In this document: piece by piece, positions 8,734 to 15,937 of the stretch | Position numbering within the stretch: position 1 is the stretch's first letter | How the letters are laid out: each line of letters opens with the position of its first letter | Assembly (NCBI GenBank): GCA_017501495.1 | Contig: JAFVWV010000010.1 | Span: 1-36,471 of the forward strand | DNA: 36,471 nucleotides | Direction of reading: 5' to 3' | DNA from: Bacteroidales bacterium | GTDB taxonomy: Bacteria > Bacteroidota > Bacteroidia > Bacteroidales > P3 | The notes under the pieces: generated by a model | Database searches by the model: none | The model's input: the letters and a program-made list of their open reading frames with translations, nothing else | What the model was told of the DNA's origin: nothing | Made by a program: the position numbers and the translations under genes

Positions 8734-9278
8734 AGCGCAGCATAGCCATATTCATTTTTATAGTATGCGGGGCCGTCAGCGCCGCACAGACGCCGACGCT
8801 GCGACACCGATGCTGGGACATCGACCTCGTGCCGCAGGCCGGCTCCCCTACCCTGCAAGTGCCGCTGATGGCGGCCCGGCAAGACACCGGCGTGCTGATT
8901 GTGCAGATGGCGCAGCAATACATCGGCACCCCCTACCGCTTCGGCGGACGCACGCCCAAGGCCTTCGACTGTGCCGGCTTCGCCCTTTTCCTTTACAAGC
9001 ATTTCGGACACAACCTTCCCGGCTGGAGCGGCGCTCAGGCCAAACTCGGAGTCGAAGTGTCCGACACCCGCAACCTGCAGCCCGGCGACCTTGTCTTCTT
9101 CGGCGGTCGCGGCAACAAGAAGGTGGTAGGCCACACCGGCATAGTGGTCGACGCCGACCCCGAGAAAGGCACCTTCCGGTTTATCCATGCTTCAACCGGA
9201 GCCGGAGTCATCATTTCCAAAAGCACAGAAGATTACTACAAAGCGCGCTATATCACCGCCCGGCGTATATTGATGTAG
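8730..9278 (+). CDS. NlpC/P60 family cysteine hydrolase, secreted
   Basis: The 182-residue protein has a signal peptide (1-19, ending VSAAQ) and one NlpC/P60 domain from about residue 54. The expected Cys-His-His set is present: Cys81 in FDCAGF (the family usually has DCSGF), His135 in VGHTGIVV and His153 in FIHAST. PYRFGGRTP and LQPGDLVFF are also family-typical. Members cut gamma-D-Glu-diaminopimelate or related peptide bonds in cell-wall peptides. No SH3 or other binding domain is present. The start overlaps the upstream ligase-like gene by 4 nt (ATGA). The stop TAG abuts the stop of the convergent ClC gene. Confidence 0.9.
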   Translation: MKRSIAIFIFIVCGAVSAAQTPTLRHRCWDIDLVPQAGSPTLQVPLMAARQDTGVLIVQMAQQYIGTPYRFGGRTPKAFDCAGFALFLYKHFGHNLPGWSGAQAKLGVEVSDTRNLQPGDLVFFGGRGNKKVVGHTGIVVDADPEKGTFRFIHASTGAGVIISKSTEDYYKARYITARRILM

Positions 9279-11051
9279 CTATTCGTCGCTGGTGTCGCTG
9301 ATGAAGCGGCGGTAGGCGCTGAAGGTGTTGGCGCGCGAAAGGAAGCCCAGATAGTTGTCGTTGGCGTCGACCACCACGAGGTTGTAGCGGTCGCCGATTT
9401 TGAATTTTTCGACCACGTCGCTCAGCGTGTCGGTGCTGCGCACGATGTCGCCCTCGCTCATGGGGTGCATCAGGTCGTCGACCACCACGCTGTCGTACAG
9501 CTCAGGCCTGAAGATAATCTGGCGCACATCGTCGAGCACCACCACGCCGACAAACTTGTCGTCGTCGGTCAGCACGGGGAAGACGTTGCGGCGCGAGGTC
9601 TGGATGACCTCGACGAGGTCGCGCAGGGTGTTGCCGCTGCGGACGATGACGAAGTTGGTCTCAATCAGGCTTTTCATATCGAGCAGGTGCCAGGCCGAAG
9701 CGTCTTTGTCGTGGGTCAGGAGGTCGCCGTGTTCGGCCAGCTTGCGGGCATAGATGGAGTGGCGTTCGAAGGGCGAGACACAGAGGTAGGTGACGGCCGA
9801 CGTGGCCAGCAGCGGCACAAGGAGGCCGTAGCCGCCAGTGATTTCGGCGATGAGGAAAGTGGCCATGAACGGGGCGTGCATGACGCCGGTCATGACCGCG
9901 GCCATGCCGACGAGAGCGAAGTTGGCCGTGTCCTGCGGCGGAAGGCCGAGGGTATTGCCCAGCATGGCGACGAAGTAGCCGCTCAGACCGCCCAGCACGA
10001 GCGAGGGGCCGAAGGTGCCGCCCACGCCGCCGGCGCCGATGGTCGATGCGGTGGCGACGGCCTTGAGCACTATCAGTGCCAGCAGCACGCCGAGCGTGGC
10101 CCAGGCATTGCCCGCCAGCGAGCGGTAGGGCGCGCCGGCAAAGACGCTGTCGGGGTTGCCGTGCAGCAGGTCGGTGACGGTGGCGTAGCCTTCGCCGTAG
10201 AGCGGCGGGAAGAGGTAGACCATAAGACCCAGCAGCACGCCGCCTATGGCCACCCGCACCCACATATTGCCACGGCGCGAGAACCAGGACTCGACCCGGT
10301 CTGTGACTCGCAGGAAATAGAGCGACACCGCGGCGCAGAACACTCCGAGCACCGCATAGAACGGCAGCTGCGAGAGGCCGAACGGCTGCCCCACCTCGAA
10401 GGTGAACTGCACGCCCGTGCCCATCAGGAAGTAGGCCACCGTGGCGGCCGAGAGCGACGAGATGAGCAGCGGCAGGGCCGTAGTGGCAGTCAGGTCGAAG
10501 AGGAATACCTCGAGCACAAACATGATGCCGGCAAACGGAGCCTTGAAGATGCCCGCTATGGCACCGGCGGCGCCGCAGCCGAGCAGCAGGCGCACGCTCC
10601 TGGGGCTCAGGCGCAGCCAGCGGCCTATATTGCTGCCGATGGCCGAGCCGGTGGAGGCTATCGGGGCCTCGAGACCCACCGAGCCGCCGAAGGCCACCGT
10701 GAGGGTCGACGCCACAAGCGAGGTCCACATGTTCTTGCGCGGCAACTCGCTGTTGTTGCGGCTGATGGCCAGCAGGACGCTGGGCAGGCCATGCCCTATG
10801 TCGCCCCGCACCACATATTTGACGAAAAGCACCGTGAGCACTATGCCCAGCAGCGGCAGGAACATCGCGACATAGGCCGAGCCCGATTCGGCCAGGCGGG
10901 CCACTGTGCGCCCTGCCAGATGGACGATATTCTTCAACCCCACGGCAGCCAGGCCGCTGAGCAGACCCACGACCACGGCCAGCAGCAACACGGTGTTCTG
11001 CTCGCTCATGTGGCGCAGGCGCCAACGGTGTATGTCACGATAGACTTTCAT
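9279..11051 (-). CDS. ClC-family chloride channel/transporter with CBS pair
   Basis: The 590-residue protein has a ClC membrane domain (about 25-440) followed by two CBS domains (about 455-590). The selectivity motifs are recognisable but variant. GHGLP stands for GSGIP, so the central serine is His. GLEAP stands for GREGP, with the gating glutamate kept. GAGGVGGTFGPS stands for GSGxPGGIFxP. In the FVLEVF segment the position of the E. coli ClC proton glutamate (second Glu of IIEEM) is Val, as in animal ClC channels. A channel, or an exchanger with a different proton path, is therefore possible. CBS pairs usually sense nucleotides. It is convergent with the NlpC/P60 gene and has its own -7 box. 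Confidence 0.9.
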   Translation of the reverse strand: MKVYRDIHRWRLRHMSEQNTVLLLAVVVGLLSGLAAVGLKNIVHLAGRTVARLAESGSAYVAMFLPLLGIVLTVLFVKYVVRGDIGHGLPSVLLAISRNNSELPRKNMWTSLVASTLTVAFGGSVGLEAPIASTGSAIGSNIGRWLRLSPRSVRLLLGCGAAGAIAGIFKAPFAGIMFVLEVFLFDLTATTALPLLISSLSAATVAYFLMGTGVQFTFEVGQPFGLSQLPFYAVLGVFCAAVSLYFLRVTDRVESWFSRRGNMWVRVAIGGVLLGLMVYLFPPLYGEGYATVTDLLHGNPDSVFAGAPYRSLAGNAWATLGVLLALIVLKAVATASTIGAGGVGGTFGPSLVLGGLSGYFVAMLGNTLGLPPQDTANFALVGMAAVMTGVMHAPFMATFLIAEITGGYGLLVPLLATSAVTYLCVSPFERHSIYARKLAEHGDLLTHDKDASAWHLLDMKSLIETNFVIVRSGNTLRDLVEVIQTSRRNVFPVLTDDDKFVGVVVLDDVRQIIFRPELYDSVVVDDLMHPMSEGDIVRSTDTLSDVVEKFKIGDRYNLVVVDANDNYLGFLSRANTFSAYRRFISDTSDE

Positions 11052-11073
11052 TTTTTTAACAAAAATCAGGTTG

Positions 11074-11081
11074 CAAAGATA
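11074..11081 (-). promoter_or_regulatory. -7 box upstream of the ClC gene
   Basis: On the minus strand TATCTTTG matches the Bacteroidota -7 consensus, with the start codon 23 nt downstream. No good -33 box is seen at the usual distance. Confidence 0.5.
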
Positions 11082-11136
11082 CGAAAAGTTTCCAAACCGC
11101 GTTATTAATTTATGAAAATTTAAAATATCAACCCTT

Positions 11137-12150
11137 ATGAAGAGAATGATTTTACCCGTCGCCGCAGCGGCTATGTTGCTGACTTCGTGTGTGTCTCTGA
11201 GCGAGATGGAAGCCCTTCAGGCCCGCTACGACCAGACCTCGAAACTCTACAACCAGTCGCAGCAGGAGCTGCTCGAAATCAAAGAGGAGAACGCCGAACT
11301 GACGCGCCAGAACCAGAGCCTCAACGCCGAGATGGGCGACCTGGCCGGCACGCGCCGCAACTGCGAGCGCACCGTGGACAGCCTCAACCGCCGCATCGAG
11401 CAGATGACCCACCACTACGACACCACGATGGAGAACTACGTGCAGGAGGTGGCCGGCAAGAGCCGCGACCTGACCCGCGCGCAGAACCTGCTCAGCGCCC
11501 GCACCAAGGAGCTCAACGACAAGGAGCGCGAGCTGCAGGCCCGCCAGACCGAGCTGCAACAGCAGCAGGAAGACTTCAACCTGCAGCGCAGCGAGCTGCT
11601 GGCCAAGCAGAAACAGCTGCAGGCCGAAGAGGCCGCCGCACGCGCCCAGCTCGAAGCCAAGGAGAGAGAACTCGAAGCCGTGCGCGAGAGCGTGACCAAA
11701 GCCCTCACCGGATTTGCCGACAAGGGCCTCAACGTCGAGACCAAAGACGGCAAGGTCTACGTGCTGATGGAGAACAAGCTGATGTTCCCCTCGGCCAGCT
11801 GGACCGTCAGCAAAGAAGGCCAAAACGCCATCAAGGAACTGGCCAAAGCCCTCGAACAGGACACCACCCTGCACATCATGGTCGAAGGCCATACCGACAA
11901 CGACGCCTACCGCGGCTCGACCGCCGTCAAGGACAACTGGGACCTCAGCGTGATGCGTGCCACAGCCATCGTCAAGCTGCTCATGCAGCACGGCCCCGGC
12001 ATCAACCCCTCGCGCGTTGAAGCCTGCGGCCACGGCGAATACGCACCCCGCGTGGCCAACGACAGCCCCGAGCACAAAGCCATGAACCGCCGCACCGAGA
12101 TCATCATCACCCCCAACATCGAGGGTCTGCTCCGCGCCATGGAGAGATAA
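11137..12150 (+). CDS. OmpA-family lipoprotein with long coiled coil
   Basis: The 337-residue protein is a predicted lipoprotein with lipobox LLTSC and lipidated Cys18. No acidic surface-export signal follows the Cys (next residues VSLSE), so it probably faces the periplasm. Residues about 20-195 are almost entirely a heptad-rich coiled coil full of Glu, Gln, Arg and Leu. Residues about 205-325 are an OmpA C-terminal domain that would bind peptidoglycan. VEGHTDNDAYRG holds the conserved Asp, NWDLSVMRA follows, and NRRTEIIITP holds the conserved Arg. It would tether outer membrane to wall across an extended spacer. A terminator follows, so it appears to be a single-gene unit. Confidence 0.9.
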   Translation: MKRMILPVAAAAMLLTSCVSLSEMEALQARYDQTSKLYNQSQQELLEIKEENAELTRQNQSLNAEMGDLAGTRRNCERTVDSLNRRIEQMTHHYDTTMENYVQEVAGKSRDLTRAQNLLSARTKELNDKERELQARQTELQQQQEDFNLQRSELLAKQKQLQAEEAAARAQLEAKERELEAVRESVTKALTGFADKGLNVETKDGKVYVLMENKLMFPSASWTVSKEGQNAIKELAKALEQDTTLHIMVEGHTDNDAYRGSTAVKDNWDLSVMRATAIVKLLMQHGPGINPSRVEACGHGEYAPRVANDSPEHKAMNRRTEIIITPNIEGLLRAMER

Positions 12151-12173
12151 AACACCGAAAGATGCACCGACCA

Positions 12174-12203
12174 AGCCGCAGGCATACGTCTGCGGCTTTT
12201 TTT
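12174..12203 (+). terminator. Intrinsic terminator after the OmpA lipoprotein gene
   Basis: The stem AGCCGCAG/CTGCGGCT (12174-12181 with 12190-12197) closes an 8-nt loop and runs into a T-tract ending at 12203. Confidence 0.9.
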
Positions 12204-12228
12204 GTCGCGAAAAAATGATTTTTTTCGA

Positions 12229-12376
12229 TTTCCAGGCCGTTTTTACGCTTCGCGGCACCCTCTCCAACCCCTTGGCGCACAGCCACCGGGAGCCACCCCC
12301 TCCTTATCCGCTCTTACTCCCCTCCTTACCCGCGCTATACAAAAAATCACTCCGGTAGGCAATAAAATAGCGCGGG
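12229..12376. repeat. Dispersed structured intergenic repeat, copy 1
   Basis: The core 12286-12340 matches 24534-24588 at 52 of 55 positions. Weaker similarity extends upstream to about 12229, where TTTCC-AGG-CCGTTTTT aligns with TTTCAGCCATTTTT. At the right end CCCGCGCTAT (12329-12338) pairs with ATAGCGCGGG (12367-12376), a 10-bp stem around 28 nt. It fills the gap between the OmpA terminator and the DUF6266-like gene and has no coding potential. Two copies in unrelated gaps suggest a genome-wide family. Confidence 0.75.
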
Positions 12377-12420
12377 CTACGTTATGACAAATGGAAAATA
12401 ACTCCTAAAACCTTATAAAT

Positions 12421-13242
12421 ATGGCAAAACAAGCAGACGGAGCCATGGGCGGATACCGTGGCAAACTCGGCCCGACAGTGGGCTACATGTGGAACGGCAT
12501 CTGGTGCGTGCGCGCGCGGCCCGAGAAGGTGCCCAACCCCAAGACACAGAAACAAAACGACCACCGCACCCTGTTCAAGCAGGAGGTGCAGCTGGCCTCG
12601 ACCATGCACTGGGTGGTCGAAGAAGGGCTGACCGCGACGGCCCGCGAGCGCCGCATGACGGGCTACAACCTCTTCGTAAAACTCAACCAGCAGGCTTTCA
12701 GCCTGAAAGACGGACAGCTGGCGGTCGACTACACGCGGCTGCAAGTGGCTGCCGGCGGGCTGGCCCCCGTGGCCTTCGGCGAGCCGGTCTGCGACAAAGA
12801 CTGCGTGCTCTCCGTCACCTTCGCCAAGAACCCGACCCACGGAGTGTCTGACAACTACGACAGCGTGAAGCTCTACATCTACTGCCCCGACAAGGGCGAA
12901 GGCTTCGTCAGCAACGGCGACTACCGACGCACGCAGCGCTGCTCCGTGGTGCTGCCCGAATGGATGCTGGGCCACGAGGTGCACATCTACGGCTACGTGC
13001 GCAACTCGCACGGTTTCAGCTCCGACAGCCAATACATCGGCTCCTTCACCCCGCAGCAGGGCGTGGCCGTCAGCCCCGAAACAGCAGCCCCCGCAGCGGC
13101 AGCCCTGACCGCCGACGGCCTGGCCGTCGACCCCGCCACCGGCGAAATCCTCAACGCCGCTCCCCACCCAACAGCCAACAAGCAGACAGCCACGAAGAAA
13201 AGCGCCGCCCCAAAAAGCACCCGCAAGGTCAAGCGCGAGTGA
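12421..13242 (+). CDS. DUF6266-like protein of unknown function
   Basis: The 273-residue cytosolic protein has no signal peptide. The opening MAKQADGAMGGYRGKLGPTV, the NPKTQKQNDHR turn and the MTGYNLFVKLN segment resemble the Bacteroidota DUF6266 family, which has no assigned function. Residues about 70-215 are beta-rich (CVLSVTFAKN, VKLYIYCPDKGEGF, HEVHIYGYVRNSHGFSSDSQ). The last 50 residues are a low-complexity Ala/Pro/Lys tail ending STRKVKRE. Such tails occur in nucleic-acid-binding proteins of this phylum, but binding is only a guess. No clear promoter was found; a structured repeat lies directly upstream. A truncated nucleotidyltransferase remnant begins 12 nt after the stop. Confidence 0.65.
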   Translation: MAKQADGAMGGYRGKLGPTVGYMWNGIWCVRARPEKVPNPKTQKQNDHRTLFKQEVQLASTMHWVVEEGLTATARERRMTGYNLFVKLNQQAFSLKDGQLAVDYTRLQVAAGGLAPVAFGEPVCDKDCVLSVTFAKNPTHGVSDNYDSVKLYIYCPDKGEGFVSNGDYRRTQRCSVVLPEWMLGHEVHIYGYVRNSHGFSSDSQYIGSFTPQQGVAVSPETAAPAAAALTADGLAVDPATGEILNAAPHPTANKQTATKKSAAPKSTRKVKRE

Positions 13243-13253
13243 CAAATATTTAG

Positions 13254-13472
13254 GATGCCCCCGAAGACTCGGACTGGGACGTCATCGTGCTACCCAACAA
13301 GCCGCCGATGCCACACATGGAGCGCTACAGGATTGCGAACGAACTGTTGGACAAAGGCTTCGGCATGGGCGAAGGAATCAACACAACGGTATATACCATA
13401 GACCAATGGAACGCGGCTCCTCCATCGTTATTCAAAAAAAAAAACGTAAGAGAGGAGGGGATAAAACCATGA
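13254..13472 (+). pseudogene. 5'-truncated MNT-type nucleotidyltransferase remnant
   Basis: An open frame directly after an in-frame TAG (13251-13253) reads DAPEDSDWDVIVLPNKPP, then MGEGINTTVYTIDQW, and ends KKKNVREEGIKP. This matches the later part of small MNT/NTP_transf_2 nucleotidyltransferases. These normally read GSRARGDAxxDSDWD near residue 35 and end FYxNVxxEGxxL. The DxD acid pair is present. The upstream GSxxxG nucleotide-binding motif and about 35 N-terminal residues are missing, and no ATG lies at the right place. The end of the frame runs through about 11 A residues (13435-13445), where slippage may have altered the sequence. Inactivity is inferred from the missing motif. Confidence 0.75.
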
Positions 13473-13494
13473 GTCTTTCGAACGAAGAAATGTT

Positions 13495-13524
13495 AAAAGT
13501 GCTACACACGTAGCACTTTTTTTT
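13495..13524 (+). terminator. Intrinsic terminator, module A
   Basis: An 11-bp perfect stem AAAAGTGCTAC/GTAGCACTTTT (13495-13505 with 13510-13520), loop ACAC, is followed by more T. The 35-bp segment 13488-13522 recurs with one mismatch at 14979-15013. Confidence 0.9.
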
Positions 13525-13553
13525 GTACACATAAGAAATTGTTTGTAATTTTG
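13522..13553 (+). promoter_or_regulatory. Promoter for the WG-repeat/zinc-finger gene
   Basis: TTTG (13522-13525) overlaps the end of the terminator T-tract. It sits 20 bp before TAATTTTG (13546-13553), a good -33/-7 pair. The leader is about 110 nt. It contains two short inverted repeats that share a base and so cannot both form as simple hairpins: ATCGGA/TCCGAT at 13555-13575 and TTTGTA/TACAAA at 13561-13580. Confidence 0.65.
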
Positions 13554-13670
13554 CATCGGATTTGTACCGTCCGATACAAAGACAGACTGTTATCGCAATC
13601 GGTGCAGGCTTACTATACACCATAAAAAAAGAGACGATCAAACATACATAACCGTAATAAAGTTCAGATA

Positions 13671-14966
13671 ATGAAAAAAATATTCTTGTTTTTGGTTACC
13701 AGTATTGTTTGCTGCACCCTGTATGCACAAACGAAATCAGAACTTAAACCAGCCTACAAATATCGGGCCGACATACCCAAGTCGGTGCTCAAGGAGACAC
13801 GTTCATGGCCAGACAAATACGGCATTCTGCATCACGACTGGATAGAGAACCTGAACGGTAAATCGATAGATCTACAGGGGAACGTGCTTTTCCCGCAATA
13901 CAACTATACCCGGCTTGAGCGACACTGCGGCGGCAGGTTCTGGGTGATGACCATCGACGGCAAAAAAGGCGTTGTAGACAACGAGGGGAAAGTGCTCGTC
14001 CCGTTCGAGTACAATACCATCAGCTTCTACAATATCAATTACGGCATAGTGAGGGCATGGAAGAAAGGGGAAATGGGAGCCGGAAAATATTTCAAGATTG
14101 CAGAAGAATTACCATTCCAAGAGGTGTGGGATGCTGACACCACCACTTTCCACAGCAACGTATGGATCGACCGCTTTGCATGCTTCTACAACAAAGGACA
14201 ATACCGCAAGGCCCAGTATTGCTTGGACTACTACACACGATTCGAACAGACCGACATGTACAGTACAAAAACCTTACCCCTATTCAAGCAAACCCGCTAC
14301 CACATGCTCAATCTTGAACAGCGAAAGGAATATAGCACGGTCATCTCCTTTGTAAAAGAGAGCAGACTGCCGGGCACAAACTACGATGCTTCAAAAATGG
14401 CCCTTGAACTAAACAAAACCGATATCTACACATCAAAACAACTTGAAGCAGTCAACCAAGAGATAGAATACATCAACGACATATATTACGAGTGCATTAG
14501 AGGGGTGGCTCGACAGGCCGAAGTGAAAGAGCGCCGCGAGAAAGCTGCCATTGCGGCAGCCGCAATACTCGGGGCAGCCGCCGTGACCACAGCCGCCGTC
14601 GTCAGCGAACAGCAGGCAAAAAAAGCCGAGCAAGAGCGCAAGGCAAAACAGAGCCAACAATCCGCTTCGACAGCCACAAGCAAAATGTCGAAGACAGCTG
14701 CGTCGTTCGCAAAAGACAAAGGCGAGCCGGCCAGCACTGGCACCACTGTAGATGATGACGATGACGACGACCCAAATTACGGCGAAGTAGAGGTGGAGGA
14801 AATTCACGTCACCTGTGACCGCTGCAACGGAAGCGGGAAATGTCAGGAATGCGGAGGCACCGGCCATACTGACGGCATCGGAGGACACACAGAGAGCTGC
14901 CATGCCTGCCAACACGGCAAATGCGTCGGCTGTCAAGGCAGAGGATATAACATCAAATACAGATAA
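13671..14966 (+). CDS. Secreted WG-repeat protein with DnaJ-like zinc finger
   Basis: The 431-residue protein has a signal peptide (1-20, ending TLYAQ). Residues about 62-130 contain WG-type beta repeats, best seen in DGKKGVVDNEGKVLVPFEY. Residues 165-285 are probably helical. An Ala-rich segment (291-312) could be a membrane helix, followed by a Lys/Gln/Ser linker and seven consecutive Asp (361-367). Residues 382-426 carry four CxxC motifs (CDRCNGSG, CQECGGTG, CHACQHG, CVGCQGRG), the layout of the DnaJ central zinc finger, but no J domain is present. Base composition is clearly AT-richer than the neighbours and terminator-promoter modules bracket it, so it may be an acquired cassette. The function is unknown. 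Confidence 0.8.
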   Translation: MKKIFLFLVTSIVCCTLYAQTKSELKPAYKYRADIPKSVLKETRSWPDKYGILHHDWIENLNGKSIDLQGNVLFPQYNYTRLERHCGGRFWVMTIDGKKGVVDNEGKVLVPFEYNTISFYNINYGIVRAWKKGEMGAGKYFKIAEELPFQEVWDADTTTFHSNVWIDRFACFYNKGQYRKAQYCLDYYTRFEQTDMYSTKTLPLFKQTRYHMLNLEQRKEYSTVISFVKESRLPGTNYDASKMALELNKTDIYTSKQLEAVNQEIEYINDIYYECIRGVARQAEVKERREKAAIAAAAILGAAAVTTAAVVSEQQAKKAEQERKAKQSQQSASTATSKMSKTAASFAKDKGEPASTGTTVDDDDDDDPNYGEVEVEEIHVTCDRCNGSGKCQECGGTGHTDGIGGHTESCHACQHGKCVGCQGRGYNIKYR

Positions 14967-14985
14967 CCGTTTCCGTCCAAATGTT

Positions 14986-15013
14986 AAAAGTGCTACCCAC
15001 GTAGCACTTTTTT
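14986..15013 (+). terminator. Intrinsic terminator, module B
   Basis: The same 11-bp stem as module A (14986-14996 with 15001-15011), with loop CCAC in place of ACAC and a short T-tract. It ends the WG-repeat/zinc-finger gene. Confidence 0.9.
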
Positions 15014-15044
15014 GCTTCCATGTCGAAAATAAAACGTATCTTTG
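15011..15044 (+). promoter_or_regulatory. Promoter of the etfB-etfA-acyl-CoA dehydrogenase operon
   Basis: TATCTTTG (15037-15044) is a perfect -7 box. TTTG at 15011-15014, within the terminator T-tract, is the likely -33 box, with 22 bp between. The start codon of etfB is 23 nt after the -7 box. Confidence 0.65.
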
Positions 15045-15067
15045 CACATTAATATAAAACGGAAAAT

Positions 15068-15937
15068 ATGAGCCTGAAAATTGTAGTACTTGCCAAACAA
15101 GTGCCTGACACACGCAACGTTGGCAAAGACGCCATGACGCCGGAGGGCACAGTGAACCGCGCCGCCCTGCCGGCCATTTTCAACCCCGAAGACCTCAACG
15201 CACTGGAGCAGGCGCTCCGCATCAAAGAGCAGCAGCCCGACGTCACGGTGGGCCTGCTGACCATGGGTCCGCCACGCGCCGGCGAGATTATCCGCGAAGG
15301 CCTCTACCGAGGCGCCGACACCGGCTGGCTGCTGACCGACCGCCTCTTTGCCGGAGCCGACACCCTGGCCACAAGCTATGCGCTGGCCACGGCAATCAAG
15401 AAAATAGGCGACGTAGACCTCGTCATCGGCGGCCGCCAGGCCATCGACGGCGACACGGCCCAAGTGGGTCCGCAGGTGGCCCAGAAGCTGGGCTTGAACC
15501 AAGTGACCTACGCCGAGGAAATCCTCAAGATAGAGAACGGCAAAGCCACCATCCGCCGCATGATCGACGGCGGCGTCGAGGTGGTGGAGGCCCCGCTGCC
15601 GCTGGTGGTGACCGTCAACGGCAGTGCCGCCGAGTGCCGCCCCGCCAACGCCAAGCTCGTGATGAAGTACAAACACGCCGCCTGCCCGCTCGAAGTGGCC
15701 GACGACGACCCCCGCAAGGCCCTGCGCGCCGAGCGCCCCTACCTCAACCTCACGCAGTGGAGCGTGGCCGACGTCGACGGCGACGCCAGCCAATGCGGCA
15801 TGAGCGGCTCGCCCACCAAGGTCAAAGAGGTGCAGAGCATCGCCTTCCAAGCCAAGGAAAGCAAGACCATGGACGGCAGCGACGAGAACATCAACAGTCT
15901 CATCGTCGAATTGTTGAACGACAAAATCATCGGATAA
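15068..15937 (+). CDS. etfB: Electron transfer flavoprotein beta subunit
   Basis: The 289-residue protein begins MSLKIVVLAKQVPDT, the hallmark EtfB start. It contains NPEDLNALEQALRIKE and VDLVIGGRQAIDGDTAQVGP, the nucleotide-binding segment of the family. EtfB pairs with EtfA to hold FAD plus AMP or a second FAD, and carries electrons from acyl-CoA dehydrogenases. Whether this pair is of the bifurcating type cannot be settled by eye. The stop TAA overlaps the etfA ATG by one base (TAATG), so translation is probably coupled. It is the first gene of a three-gene operon with its own promoter. Confidence 0.95.
   Translation: MSLKIVVLAKQVPDTRNVGKDAMTPEGTVNRAALPAIFNPEDLNALEQALRIKEQQPDVTVGLLTMGPPRAGEIIREGLYRGADTGWLLTDRLFAGADTLATSYALATAIKKIGDVDLVIGGRQAIDGDTAQVGPQVAQKLGLNQVTYAEEILKIENGKATIRRMIDGGVEVVEAPLPLVVTVNGSAAECRPANAKLVMKYKHAACPLEVADDDPRKALRAERPYLNLTQWSVADVDGDASQCGMSGSPTKVKEVQSIAFQAKESKTMDGSDENINSLIVELLNDKIIG

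Noticed and set aside
9465..11108. 547-residue plus-strand open frame opposite the ClC gene
   Set aside because: Low-complexity His/Glu/Gln/Arg product with no domain. It is exactly antisense to a clear ClC protein.
12421..13242. HU/IHF-like DNA-binding protein
   Set aside because: The Lys/Ala tail is suggestive, but the body lacks the HU beta-arm and the N-terminus fits DUF6266 better.
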